Below are positions 1-7,986 of a DNA stretch of 64,000 nucleotides, piece by piece. The stretch covers positions 62,001-126,000 of the forward strand of contig NZ_JBCITM010000001.1 of the NCBI RefSeq assembly GCF_039414295.1, in the 5' to 3' direction. The notes beneath the pieces are model-generated. The model searched no databases and was not told the DNA's origin. It was given only the letters and a program-made list of their open reading frames with translations. Every line of letters begins with the position of its first letter. The first letter of the stretch is position 1. The DNA comes from Anoxynatronum sibiricum. Its GTDB lineage: Bacteria > Bacillota > Clostridia > Peptostreptococcales > Tindalliaceae. A program made the translations under genes and the position numbers.

Positions 1-593
1 TTCAAAATGCAAGACAAGCAGGACTCTACGTCATGGCACAAACCGTTGCGTTAAAGGCAAATCTGGAAAAAGATCAGCTGTTTAAGCTCTTTAAACTGGC
101 CGGGGATCATGGGGCCCATGAAGTCAAACTGCTGGAACCCATTCTCAGCGGAAAACTGCTGAATGAAGAGAAGTTGGATCAAATCCTTTACGGTACCGCC
201 GACAGAAAAAAACTCATCGACATCCAGCATAAAGCAAATCAAGTGAAAGCATTGCCGAAAATCAGCACCTTTGCCTACACTGAAAGTGAAGCGAAGTTTG
301 GGTGTGGTGCGGGAACCCAGCACGCCTATATCAGTGCCAATGGGGATCTATATCCCTGCGATTTTGTTCCCATGAGCTTTGGCAACGTCACTGAGAACAG
401 CATCAAGGTCTTATGGCAGGAAATGAATGCAGTCATGGGAATTCCTAAAATTGGCTGCTTCGCTCAAAGAATCAACAGAGAAGTCTACCGAAAAGCAGAG
501 GGTAATTTACCCCTGGATAAAGAACAGTCAACAGAAATATGCTTAAACAATCGATCAGAAAAATTTCCCCAGTATTACCGGGAATTGCAATAG
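1..593 (+). CDS. Radical SAM/SPASM domain protein, C-terminal part (5' end outside window)
   Basis: The reading frame is already open at base 3 and reads in through the first ATG at 33, so this is the end of a longer gene cut by the window edge. The visible part carries a SPASM-like cysteine block: FGCGAG near base 298, then a stretch ending in NGDLYPCD, then IGCF. In SPASM enzymes this block binds auxiliary [4Fe-4S] clusters, while the CxxxCxxC radical SAM core lies upstream and is not visible here. Such enzymes modify peptides or act as sulfatase-maturase-like activases. The substrate cannot be told from this fragment. The family call is inferred from the tail alone. No terminator is obvious directly after the stop; the next feature is a palindromic repeat element. 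Confidence 0.7.
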   Translation, partial: QNARQAGLYVMAQTVALKANLEKDQLFKLFKLAGDHGAHEVKLLEPILSGKLLNEEKLDQILYGTADRKKLIDIQHKANQVKALPKISTFAYTESEAKFGCGAGTQHAYISANGDLYPCDFVPMSFGNVTENSIKVLWQEMNAVMGIPKIGCFAQRINREVYRKAEGNLPLDKEQSTEICLNNRSEKFPQYYRELQ

Positions 594-646
594 CGTTAAG
601 CGGCTTCTTTCGATGGATTGTCGTACGGTATAGTGACACAATGCTT

Positions 647-913
647 GTGAGATAGGGATTATTCCCCTATCTCTGAGGTTGAAGACAAAGGGGTTTGGCC
701 AGGGCATCTGATTCCAATCGTGTGTGTTTTTAGTCGAAAGTCTCGAAAACAGCGCCTGAACTCGCTGCGCTCAAACAGCAGGCGCTGGCGGTTTTCTCAT
801 CTTTTCGAAAAAACACTGACAAGATTTCCAAGGCTGCCCTTTACCAAATCCCTTGTCTTCATCATATTTTGTCTGCAGTCTGTGAGATAGGGATTTTTCC
901 CCTATCTCTTTTT
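647..913. repeat. 265-bp imperfect palindromic element (MITE-like or structured RNA)
   Basis: Each end carries a near-identical hairpin: GAGATAGGG (649-657) pairs with CCCTATCTC (665-673), and the same arms recur at 884-892 and 900-908. Between them the halves are complementary: GAAGACAAAGGGG near 681 against the complement near 850-860, TTTTTAGTCGAAAG near 727 against CTTTTCGAAAAA near 801, and GAAAAC/AGCGCCTG (745-758) against CAGGCGCT/GTTTTC (779-796). The apex is the GC-rich ACTCGCTGCGCTC. The right hairpin ends in five Ts and could terminate transcription. The stretch from 594 to 932 holds no gene. A mobile miniature element or a long structured RNA both fit. No target-site duplication was recognised. 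Confidence 0.7.
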
Positions 914-932
914 ACCGCACAAAAATCAGTTT

Positions 933-1169
933 ATGAATTCCATATTAATTGTAGAAGGTGAGGGTATCAATAGGAAGTCAATAGATGAATGGGATCAAAA
1001 AATATCAGGCATGAGGCAAGATGAAGGTTGGATAGCCATTAAGCAAAGAATGGAGGCTGCCAAAAGCTTCCTCCCATTAAATCTGCGAACACCTATTGAT
1101 AATGGAACAAAAACAAAAGACACCGACGAAACGGAGGTTCTGGAATGCAAACAGAAATTAGAGCAGTAG
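933..1169 (+). CDS. Possible small hypothetical protein (weak)
   Basis: A 78-residue open frame starts just after the palindromic element and overlaps the chromate transporter start by 25 bases in another frame. The product would be charged and soluble, with no signal peptide, membrane segment or recognised motif. No Shine-Dalgarno sequence precedes the ATG. It could be a remnant of a gene disrupted by the repeat element, or chance. Listed because it fills an otherwise empty interval. Confidence 0.2.
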   Translation: MNSILIVEGEGINRKSIDEWDQKISGMRQDEGWIAIKQRMEAAKSFLPLNLRTPIDNGTKTKDTDETEVLECKQKLEQ

Positions 1170-2344
1170 CCAGTCAACCAGTTCGGTGGAAGATCTTCCT
1201 GCAGGACGTCTTCATTTGCTCGCTGGGAGCCTATGGAGGCCCGGAAGCTCACTACGGCGTCTTTACAGATCAGTTGATCATGAAGAAAAAGTACATCACA
1301 GAAGAAGAACTGGTGGAACTGATTGCCTTAACAGGGATTCTGCCGGGGCCCAGCAGCACACAGACCATTGTGGCCATTGGTTATAAGATGGGAGGCCCGC
1401 TGTTGGCATTCTTCACCATGCTGGTGTGGGCACTGCCTGTGTTGACGGCCATGACGCTGCTGTCTTTTCTGAGCCAGTTTTTGGAAGAGATGAATATTTC
1501 TCAGGATGGTCTTCGATACATTGGGCCCATGGCGGTGGGCTTCATTATTGTGGCGGCCTGGCGGATTGGCAGGAAAGTGGTGAAGGATCGCATCACAGCA
1601 AGTCTTTTGATTTTTGGAGCCGTTACCACCTATCTGATTCGGGATCCTTGGATTTTCCCCCTGGTGCTCATTGTTGGTGGAGTTGTTAGTGTCATGACTT
1701 CGGGTGAGAAAAACCTGTGGAACAGGGTAAAACTGAATCCGCCCTGGATATACTTGGCTGTCTTTGGCTTTTTTGCCTTGGGAAGCCTGATCCTCAGTTT
1801 TCTGGTGGATTACAGAACCCTTGATCTTTTTGAGAAATTCTATCGGTATGGGTATCTGGTCATTGGCGGGGGACAGGTGGTCATACCCCTCATGTACAGT
1901 GAACTGGTGGAGGTTTACCAATACATGTCCAGCCAGGAATTTTTAACCGGGTTTGGATTGGTGCAGGGACTGCCGGGTCCCATGTTCAGCTTCAGTGCTT
2001 ATGCCGGCGGCATGGCAGCTCGTGGCGAAAGTGTTTTCTTTCAGGCTTTGGGGGCTGTGGTCAGCGGCGTTGCCATTTTTCTGCCAGGGTTGCTATTGAT
2101 CTATTTCATCATTCCCATCTGGGAAAACCTCAAGAACATTCGTGGCATCAAAGTTTCTCTAAAAGGAGTGACTGCTGTGGCAGGTGGTCTGATCACCGTT
2201 GCAGCGGTAATTCTCATGCAGAGAAGCGGGCTCGTGCTGGATAATGTGGCGGTCACAGCGTTGACGACGGTCCTCTTGCTGTCGAAAAAAGTGCCGGCAC
2301 CGTTGATTGTGCTTTTTGTGCTGGCAGTGGGTTTTATCGTTTGA
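1145..2344 (+). CDS. chrA: Chromate transporter (CHR family, two-domain form)
   Basis: This 399-residue hydrophobic protein matches full-length ChrA, a proton-coupled exporter of chromate at the cytoplasmic membrane. The N-terminal half has the family signature GAYGGPEAHYGVF near residues 29-41, followed by LTGILPGPSSTQT. The C-terminal half repeats the pattern in degenerate form (GLVQGLPGPMFSF near residue 274), as expected of the duplicated long-chain type. About ten membrane segments are visible. The ATG is set by GGAGG at 1133-1137, seven bases upstream. Many anaerobe homologues have no known role in chromate resistance, so the physiological substrate is open. No ChrB-type regulator is adjacent. 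Confidence 0.9.
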   Translation: MQTEIRAVASQPVRWKIFLQDVFICSLGAYGGPEAHYGVFTDQLIMKKKYITEEELVELIALTGILPGPSSTQTIVAIGYKMGGPLLAFFTMLVWALPVLTAMTLLSFLSQFLEEMNISQDGLRYIGPMAVGFIIVAAWRIGRKVVKDRITASLLIFGAVTTYLIRDPWIFPLVLIVGGVVSVMTSGEKNLWNRVKLNPPWIYLAVFGFFALGSLILSFLVDYRTLDLFEKFYRYGYLVIGGGQVVIPLMYSELVEVYQYMSSQEFLTGFGLVQGLPGPMFSFSAYAGGMAARGESVFFQALGAVVSGVAIFLPGLLLIYFIIPIWENLKNIRGIKVSLKGVTAVAGGLITVAAVILMQRSGLVLDNVAVTALTTVLLLSKKVPAPLIVLFVLAVGFIV

Positions 2345-2539
2345 CAGACTGTCTGACCCCGTTGTTTTTGGATAATTGGACTATATGAAACTTGTTTATG
2401 TGACAAATATGATAGCATCCAACCAATGCTGACCAGACCTTGCCATGCGCAGGGGATGATCAGATATGAGCTGATGGAGGACTTTAACAGATCGCTCGAA
2501 TGATTTTGGCAGAAAATGAGTGCATTTGATTGAAAATGA

Positions 2540-2567
2540 TTGACTTTGCTCATCTGTATGGTATGAT
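2540..2567 (+). promoter_or_regulatory. Promoter of the DeoR-family regulator gene
   Basis: TTGACT at 2540-2545 and TATGAT at 2562-2567 are 16 bases apart, with an extended -10 TGG immediately upstream. It sits 20 bases before the regulator start. The rest of the 243-base gap after chrA shows nothing recognisable. Confidence 0.6.
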
Positions 2568-2587
2568 ATTTTTGAGGGAGGTGAATC

Positions 2588-3340
2588 ATGCTGCAACAGG
2601 AACGCTACGAAAAAATTCTTTTTCAAGTGCAGTCAAAGGGTGCCGTTAAGGTGACCAGACTTGCAAAAGAGCTTACCATCAGTGAATCAACTATTCGAAG
2701 AGATATCATCGAACTGGACCATATGGGAAAGCTGAAAAAAGTTTTTGGCGGAGCGGTCTCTTGTGACACATACCTAACCTCGAAAGAAACAGATGTGAAA
2801 ACAAGGGCTGTGTTCAGTGTCATAGAAAAAGACTCCATCGCAAAACATGCTGCAAGTCTCATCGAAGCCAATGATTTTGTGTTTATTGATGCCGGCACCA
2901 CGACAGCAAAGCTGATTGATTTTCTACCTGACAAAGCTGCTACCTATGTCACTAATGGGTTGAGCCACGCACTGGCTTTAACACGCAGCGGGCACCGGGT
3001 ATACCTGTTGGGCGGCAAAGTGAATGCAAGTACTGAAGCTGTTACCGGAACAGAAGCTCTTGCGGCGCTGACCAAGTATAATTTCACCAAGTGCTTTCTG
3101 GGGACCAATGCCGTTGATTTGGAACATGGTTTTACCACTCCAAATCTGGACGAAGCCACAGTGAAAACACACGCAGCAAAGAGATCATCCATTGTATACG
3201 TATTGGCAGACAGCAGAAAGTTTGAGACGGTAGCGCCTGTCACTTTTCTGGATATTGAAAGTGCCTGGATCATTACAGACAAACTGGGAAATGAAGAGTA
3301 TAAGTGCCGTACCGAAGTCATCGAAACAGAATCTGAGTGA
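2588..3340 (+). CDS. DeoR/GlpR-family transcriptional regulator
   Basis: The 250-residue protein has the DeoR architecture. An N-terminal winged helix-turn-helix (about residues 18-55, with SESTIRRDI as recognition helix) is followed by a sugar-phosphate-binding domain (DAGTTTAKLIDFLP near 100, and GTNAVDLEHGFTTP near 177). DeoR regulators usually repress sugar-use genes and respond to a phosphorylated sugar. GGGAGGTG lies directly upstream of the ATG. The gene is followed by gapA on the same strand after 48 bases without a terminator. This suggests control of central glycolysis, in the position that CggR (a different, SorC-type family) holds in Bacillus. That functional link is inferred from position only. 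Confidence 0.88.
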   Translation: MLQQERYEKILFQVQSKGAVKVTRLAKELTISESTIRRDIIELDHMGKLKKVFGGAVSCDTYLTSKETDVKTRAVFSVIEKDSIAKHAASLIEANDFVFIDAGTTTAKLIDFLPDKAATYVTNGLSHALALTRSGHRVYLLGGKVNASTEAVTGTEALAALTKYNFTKCFLGTNAVDLEHGFTTPNLDEATVKTHAAKRSSIVYVLADSRKFETVAPVTFLDIESAWIITDKLGNEEYKCRTEVIETESE

Positions 3341-3388
3341 ATGTAAATGAATGATCACTGATGAAAGCAGATGAAGGAGGAAGAGACG

Positions 3389-4405
3389 ATGAAAATGAAA
3401 GTTGCGATTAATGGATTTGGACGTATTGGACGCTTGACATTTCGGCAGATTTTTGGGAATGAGGACATTGAAGTGGTGGCCATCAATGACTTGAGTCAGC
3501 CAGATATGCTGGCATACCTGCTGAAGTATGACAGCGTTCAGAAGGCCTATGCGGGTCATACCGTGGAGAACACAGATCATTCCATCATTGTGGACGGCAC
3601 AGAGATTGAAATATTCAAAGAGCCGGATCCATCCAAGCTTCCATGGAAAAAACTGGATGTGGATATGGTGCTGGAATGTACCGGGTTTTTCTGTACAAAA
3701 GCAAAGTCTCAGGCACATATCGATGCTGGGGCTAAAAGGGTGTTGATTTCTGCACCTGCAGGCAACGATCTTCCCACCATTGTTTATGGTGTCAACCATG
3801 ACATTCTGACCAAAGATGACACCATTGTTTCGGCTGCTTCCTGCACCACCAACTGCCTGGCGCCCGTAGCAAAGGCACTGAATGATTATCGGGAACTGCG
3901 AACTGGGTTCATGACCACCATTCATGCTTACACGGGTGATCAAATGCTGTTGGATGGCCCACACAAGAAAAACGACTTTCGCCGTGCACGGGCGGGAGCG
4001 ATGAACATCGTTCCCAACAGCACCGGGGCTGCCAAAGCTATTGGATTGGTAATTCCTGAGCTGGACGGCAAATTGATGGGGAACGCACAACGTGTTCCGG
4101 TGGCATCCGGCTCCTGCACGATCTTAAATGCAGTGCTAAAAGACGAATCTGAAACAGTTACCAAGGAAGGTCTTCATGAAGCCATGAAAGCGGCCTCAAA
4201 TGAAACCTTTGGTTACACAGAAGAAAAACTGGTTTCCAGTGATATTATTGGTATGGATTATGGTTCACTCTTCGACGCCACACAGACACTGGTGGCCAGA
4301 AGTGGAACCGGTGTGTTCCAGGTACAGGTGGTCGCCTGGTATGATAACGAAATGAGTTACGTGGCTCAGCTGGTGCGTACGTTGAAGTACATGGGAAGCC
4401 TGTAG
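3389..4405 (+). CDS. gapA: Glyceraldehyde-3-phosphate dehydrogenase, NAD-type
   Basis: The 338-residue enzyme oxidises glyceraldehyde-3-phosphate to 1,3-bisphosphoglycerate in glycolysis. The Rossmann motif INGFGRIGR is at residues 7-15. Asp34 in AINDL favours NAD over NADP. The catalytic cysteine is Cys152 in SCTTNCLAP, and the histidine lies in TTIHAYTGDQ. The start is taken at 3389 because AAGGAGG (3374-3380) lies eight bases upstream; the earlier in-frame ATG at 3371 would put that ribosome site inside the gene. It probably shares a transcript with the DeoR regulator. No pgk, tpi or eno follows, unlike many Firmicutes gap operons. A terminator closes the unit at 4494. Confidence 0.95.
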   Translation: MKMKVAINGFGRIGRLTFRQIFGNEDIEVVAINDLSQPDMLAYLLKYDSVQKAYAGHTVENTDHSIIVDGTEIEIFKEPDPSKLPWKKLDVDMVLECTGFFCTKAKSQAHIDAGAKRVLISAPAGNDLPTIVYGVNHDILTKDDTIVSAASCTTNCLAPVAKALNDYRELRTGFMTTIHAYTGDQMLLDGPHKKNDFRRARAGAMNIVPNSTGAAKAIGLVIPELDGKLMGNAQRVPVASGSCTILNAVLKDESETVTKEGLHEAMKAASNETFGYTEEKLVSSDIIGMDYGSLFDATQTLVARSGTGVFQVQVVAWYDNEMSYVAQLVRTLKYMGSL

Positions 4406-4493
4406 TAGCAGTTCAGGCACAAAAGAAAAATTAGGTTGCACGATCTTTCATACACCCTGTTAGGGGATGAAATGATTGTGACAAAAAGCTGAT

Positions 4494-4530
4494 AATCAGT
4501 CTCTGCCGTGGGTGGAGACTGATTTTGTTA
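4494..4530 (+). terminator. Intrinsic terminator after gapA
   Basis: AATCAGTCTC (4494-4503) pairs perfectly with GAGACTGATT (4515-4524), followed by TTGTTAT. It lies 89 bases after the gapA stop and also separates gapA from the convergent hydrolase gene. Confidence 0.75.
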
Positions 4531-4572
4531 TACAACGATAAATGGTGCCTGGATGGATCGCGCAACGATCTT

Positions 4573-5505
4573 TCAATGAAATAAGGTGCCGGTATTGATA
4601 AACGCACATATTTCGTTGAAAGCCTCTGTTGCTTCAGGAAAAAGGGGGGCGATGGCAGGATAGCAGTGGAACATTCCCTCGCCAATCCTCAAAGTGACAT
4701 TAACGCCTGCTTCCCTGGCCTTATGGCCAAAGCGAATGGCATCATCCCGCAAGGTTTCATCTTCTCCGGCATAAATCAACAGAGGCGGAAGTCCTTCCAA
4801 ATTTCCAAAGAGAGGCGAGATATAGGGAAGGGCAGGGTCTGTCCCTCCGGCGTAGTGGCGGGAGAGAGCAGGGGCCATTCCTTCGGGCGATAGACATATG
4901 TTGAGATTTGTTTCGTGGGATTTGCCGCTACAGGTGAAATCGGTAATGGGAGAATAGGCAACCGCGCTGGAGGGAAGTGGAATGCCCTGGTCACGGATGG
5001 CCAGCAGAGCTGCCAGACATAGCCCGCCGCCTGCAGAATCACCCACAAAAACAATGTCAGAGGGGGCGGTTCCCTGCTGGAGCAGCCATTGATAAGCAGC
5101 CAGCGAATCCTTCAATGCAGCCGGGTAGGGGTTTTCTGGAGCCAGTCGATATTCAAATAACAGAGCGCCAGTGCCGCTGCTTTTGACAAATTTGGCGGTG
5201 AGGGCCCGGTGAGACTGACAGGTGCCTGTGACATAGCCACCCCCGTGAAAGTATAAAATCACTTTGTCGGAAGCCGCCTGGGATGGCTCAATCCATTCAG
5301 CGTAGAGATCACCGATTTGAACAGGCTTCACCTGTAGGTCTTGGGGCATTTTGCCAAACTTGCCTGCTCCAGCTTCAACCTCTTCCCGAAATTGAAGGAT
5401 GGAGTCATAACGGGTCCAGTCAATGCGAGCTTTCTTAAATGGATATCGGAACAGGTATCGGTGTTGCAACAAGGTTTTAATGAGGCGTCCTCGGACACTG
5501 GGCAT
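4573..5505 (-). CDS. Alpha/beta hydrolase, hormone-sensitive-lipase (HSL) family
   Basis: The 310-residue cytoplasmic esterase-like protein has the HSL oxyanion motif HGGGYV, the nucleophile elbow GDSAGGG with its catalytic serine, and a late acid/histidine pair (AGEDETLRDD, then GMFHCYPA). The family hydrolyses short acyl esters; the natural substrate is unknown. The start is placed at 5505 because AAGGAG lies seven bases upstream. Earlier TTG and ATG codons in the frame have no ribosome site. It follows the TetR gene on the same strand after 77 bases, so the two probably form an operon in which the regulator also controls the hydrolase. Confidence 0.88.
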   Translation of the reverse strand: MPSVRGRLIKTLLQHRYLFRYPFKKARIDWTRYDSILQFREEVEAGAGKFGKMPQDLQVKPVQIGDLYAEWIEPSQAASDKVILYFHGGGYVTGTCQSHRALTAKFVKSSGTGALLFEYRLAPENPYPAALKDSLAAYQWLLQQGTAPSDIVFVGDSAGGGLCLAALLAIRDQGIPLPSSAVAYSPITDFTCSGKSHETNLNICLSPEGMAPALSRHYAGGTDPALPYISPLFGNLEGLPPLLIYAGEDETLRDDAIRFGHKAREAGVNVTLRIGEGMFHCYPAIAPLFPEATEAFNEICAFINTGTLFH

Positions 5506-5582
5506 GTTATTTCTCCTTCGCATGGAAATTTCCGGTACTGTGGGTGGTTCCTGAACCGTGTTAAGCGCCAACGTGTGTGCAT

Positions 5583-6194
5583 TTAAAGATGATTTGACTG
5601 AAACATGCCAACAAGGATTTCCACATTGGGAGCCAGATATTTAGTGCCATGAACAGCCTTGTAAATGGCTAATCCGTTGATGGAAGTCCAAAAAATCAAG
5701 GCAAGCTGATCGGCATCATATTGCTTAATGGTGCCTTCTTGCTGCCCTGCTGCCATGATGCGGGAAATGGACTCGTAGGGAAAAGTATTTTCTCGGAGGA
5801 TGATGGCTTTAGCTTCATCGGGAATCGCATCAGAAGCCGTTGCCTGTGCGATGAGTAAATGATAACGGGCAGCGTCTTCATCCTGATCCAGCAGTTTCAG
5901 GAGTTCGGTGAGGGCAAAGGTGATCTTCTCCAATGGAGGCATTGGTTGTTCCTCCAGCCATCGGCAGGCTTGGCTTAATCTGTCAAAAGCTCTGCTGATG
6001 AGTTCCACAAAGATGGCTTCCTTGGAAGAAAAATAGTGATACATCAGTCCCTGGGAGATAGCAGAAGCATCGGCGATATCAGTGATTTTAGTGGCAGCCA
6101 AGCCTCTTTTAGCGAAAAGCATCAATGCCTGTGACAGAATTTGCTCTCTTCGTTCATCTCGGATTTGTTGGTTTTGAGATTTGTTACGGGGCAA
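5583..6194 (-). CDS. TetR-family transcriptional regulator
   Basis: A 203-residue repressor-like protein. The N-terminal TetR helix-turn-helix spans about residues 18-62 (ILSQALMLFAKRGLAATKI, then ISQGLMYHYFSSKEA). The C-terminal ligand-binding region is not assignable to a ligand. The start is TTG at 6194, fixed by AGGAGGTG (6200-6207) five bases upstream; no in-frame ATG or GTG fits. It is the first gene of a likely two-gene unit with the hydrolase. A palindrome at the transcription start suggests autorepression. Confidence 0.88.
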   Translation of the reverse strand: MPRNKSQNQQIRDERREQILSQALMLFAKRGLAATKITDIADASAISQGLMYHYFSSKEAIFVELISRAFDRLSQACRWLEEQPMPPLEKITFALTELLKLLDQDEDAARYHLLIAQATASDAIPDEAKAIILRENTFPYESISRIMAAGQQEGTIKQYDADQLALIFWTSINGLAIYKAVHGTKYLAPNVEILVGMFQSNHL

Positions 6195-6211
6195 AAGAGC
6201 ACCTCCTGATT

Positions 6212-6265
6212 ATTGGTTGAAATTTCATTCAATAGAAGTATATGTCGATGATGTGATCTTGTCAA
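6212..6265 (-). promoter_or_regulatory. Promoter and palindromic operator of the TetR-hydrolase unit
   Basis: On the minus strand TTGACA (6265-6260) and TATACT (6242-6237) are 17 bases apart, a near-consensus housekeeping promoter. Just downstream, 6212-6233 reads ATTG-N2-TGAAATTTCA-N2-CAAT, a 22-bp palindrome with only two unpaired positions per side. It covers the expected transcription start and lies upstream of the ribosome site, which fits an autoregulatory TetR operator. Confidence 0.65.
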
Positions 6266-6311
6266 GGGTCAATTTGGCTGAGGATAAACCTGAGTTGTTT
6301 CCGGTCATGGG

Positions 6312-6342
6312 AAAAGCACCCTGTCATACTTGGGGTGCTTTT
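6312..6342 (-). terminator. Terminator after the DsbA/FrnE-like gene
   Basis: AAAAGCACCC (6312-6321) pairs with GGGTGCTTTT (6333-6342), a 10-bp stem lying 20 bases beyond the stop on the minus strand. The T-run is part of the stem arm rather than a separate tail. Confidence 0.55.
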
Positions 6343-6361
6343 GTTGATGAACAGATATTGT

Positions 6362-6967
6362 TCAGTTATCACTGGCCTTCATGGCTTTTTCTATGGCATT
6401 TCGCAGCGCCTGATCCTGGTCGGACCCGACGATTTTATGTTCATTGGCTACCACAAAGGTGGGCACTGCACTCACTGACCATTGCGTTGCCAGCTGTTGT
6501 GCCGGTAACAGCAGGTCATTCCCCGCCCGCTGAAGGTAGGTTTCCAGCTGTTGCCGGTCTAAACCTGCATTTTCCCCAATGCGAAGCAGAACTTCCTGCT
6601 GGCCGATATTGAGACCTTCTTCAAAATAAGCGTGACTGACAGCAGTTCGGAAAGCTTCTCCGCATTGTTGGTGGGTGGCGTAGAGTTCAGCCAGCAAGGC
6701 CATACGAGAATTGGCCATTCGCTCAAGACCATGATAAGTCAGGTTCCAGCGGGCTCCCCGTGACTTCAGTTCTTCCAGCCTCATGTTGAAATCTTCGGCA
6801 CCAAAACGATCAGTTAAAAGAATTCCTTCCTCAGGTGTTGCTGGATGCAGTTCAAAAGGTACCCAGGTTACATCCAGGGGATAGTGTTGTTCCATTTCGT
6901 TGACAAGACCCTTGCCAAGATAACAGTAGGGTCAGATAAAATCATAAAAAACTGTCAGCTTTACCAT
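6362..6967 (-). CDS. DsbA/FrnE-family thiol-disulfide oxidoreductase, probable selenoprotein (in-frame UGA at codon 12)
   Basis: Read through one UGA, the frame gives 201 residues of a FrnE-like DsbA protein. It begins MVKLTVFYDFI-U-PYC-YLGKG and continues as WVPFELHPATPEEG; SAVPTFVVAN, the cis-proline region, lies near residue 165. Family members have CPYC or CPWC at this active site, and here codon 12 (6934-6932) is TGA exactly where the nucleophilic cysteine belongs. The start at 6967 has AAGGTG six bases upstream. Everything after the UGA is intact. A conventional caller would begin at the internal ATG at 6895 and lose the active site. No signal peptide, so a cytoplasmic redox role is likely. 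The alternative is a pseudogene from a single TGT/TGC-to-TGA change. Confidence 0.8.
6907..6934 (-). promoter_or_regulatory. Candidate bacterial SECIS hairpin at the UGA codon
   Basis: Starting in the UGA codon, GACCCT (6933-6928) can pair with AGGGTC (6912-6907), enclosing a 15-base loop that contains UUGG. An inner UG/CA pairing would shorten the loop to nine bases. Bacterial selenocysteine insertion elements are hairpins directly after the UGA with a G in the apical loop. The loop here is closer to the UGA than is typical, and a competing CUU-GGC-AAG hairpin exists. Suggestive, not proven. Confidence 0.4.
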
Positions 6968-7357
6968 TCATTTCACCTTCTCTTTCTGTTTGTGGTGGAG
7001 GTATCATCTGCAGGGGTTATGAAGCTCTACTCACCCAGTTGCACTGATCGGAATGACAATGATGATGTGATTGTTATTATACCCATTCAAGTGGGACTGG
7101 TAATCACGACGCCATAAGTAACGGCGAAACATATTGAAACGGTGATGGAAAGCAAGGCTTCGGATCATTGCTCTGAACCAGCAGTTACTCGCCATGAATG
7201 CCTGTGATCTGTGGTGAAATTGAAATAATGCCTGTAGGCTCATTTTTTGATTGTCATTGGGTATGAATGGTATAAATGATTTGAATGCTTCACCAAGAGT
7301 AAGGGTGCAAGAAGATGAAATGGAAAAAGATAAGAACGCCAATGGGGAGGTAAAAAA
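6968..7357. other. 390-bp intergenic region between divergent redox genes
   Basis: It separates the minus-strand FrnE-like gene from the plus-strand nitroreductase. The only signal I can support is an extended -10 (TGG then TATAAA at 7271-7276), about 80 bases before the nitroreductase. No good -35 at proper spacing, no long hairpin and no coding frame with a ribosome site were seen. Confidence 0.4.
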
Positions 7358-7924
7358 ATGACAACCAGAACCTTTGATCATGAAATACTTGATGAAGTGA
7401 AGAAACGTTGGTCACCAAGAGCCTTCGACCCAAACCGTCCCGTCTCAGAAGCAGATCTGATGGGAGTTATGGAGTCGGCGCGATATGCGCCATCATGCTT
7501 CAACGAGCAACCCTGGCATTTTTTGGTGACCATAAAGGGAGAAGCTGATTACGAAAAAATGTTGGAAGTGCTGGCAGAGACCAACCGGGAATGGGCCTCC
7601 AAGGCACCCGTTTTGATGTTGATTCTGTCCCGCAAGCTTTTTTCCCGCAATGACAAGGAGAATCGCTGGCATCTTTTTGATGCCGGCACATCCTGGGGCT
7701 ATCTCAGCCTGGAGGCGCAGCGTAGAGGTCTCCACACCCACGCCATGGGAGGGTTCAGTGTATCCCGCGCCCGGGAAATCTTTGAAATAGGCGAAGATAC
7801 GTCGGTGATCGCAGCGGTGGCCATGGGGTATTACGGCAGAAAAGAAGACTTGAATCCCGAACTGCAGAAAAAAGAGAATCCGGCAACTCGCAAGCCCATC
7901 AACGAGATTTTAATGGGACGATAA
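7358..7924 (+). CDS. Nitroreductase-family flavoprotein
   Basis: The 188-residue protein belongs to the FMN-dependent nitroreductase superfamily, small dimeric oxidoreductases using NAD(P)H. Visible features are the N-terminal KKRWSPRAFDP phosphate-contacting segment (about 15-25), APSCFNEQPWHFLV (about 46-59, flavin contact), and GGFSVSRAREIFEI followed by AVAMGYYG near the C-terminus. The length is typical. GGGGAGGT precedes the ATG by seven bases. It stands alone between the divergent FrnE-like gene and its own terminator. The substrate (nitro compound, quinone or other) cannot be inferred. Confidence 0.9.
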   Translation: MTTRTFDHEILDEVKKRWSPRAFDPNRPVSEADLMGVMESARYAPSCFNEQPWHFLVTIKGEADYEKMLEVLAETNREWASKAPVLMLILSRKLFSRNDKENRWHLFDAGTSWGYLSLEAQRRGLHTHAMGGFSVSRAREIFEIGEDTSVIAAVAMGYYGRKEDLNPELQKKENPATRKPINEILMGR

Positions 7925-7954
7925 TACGATCAAAGAATAGAAATACAACCTATT

Positions 7955-7986
7955 GACGGCGGAGGGAAAACACCCTCCGTCTTTTT
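7955..7986 (+). terminator. Intrinsic terminator after the nitroreductase gene
   Basis: GAC-GGCGGAGGG (7955-7966) pairs with CCCTCCGTC (7973-7981) with one bulged region, followed by a T5 run. It lies 31 bases after the stop. Confidence 0.8.

Noticed and set aside
647..913. CRISPR array or rRNA/tRNA at the repeat region
   Set aside because: Only two hairpin copies with a complementary interior; no regular spacers and no cloverleaf.
3185..4090. 301-codon minus-strand frame across the DeoR/gapA junction
   Set aside because: Antisense to two well-supported genes; composition rich in His, Gln and Cys without any motif.
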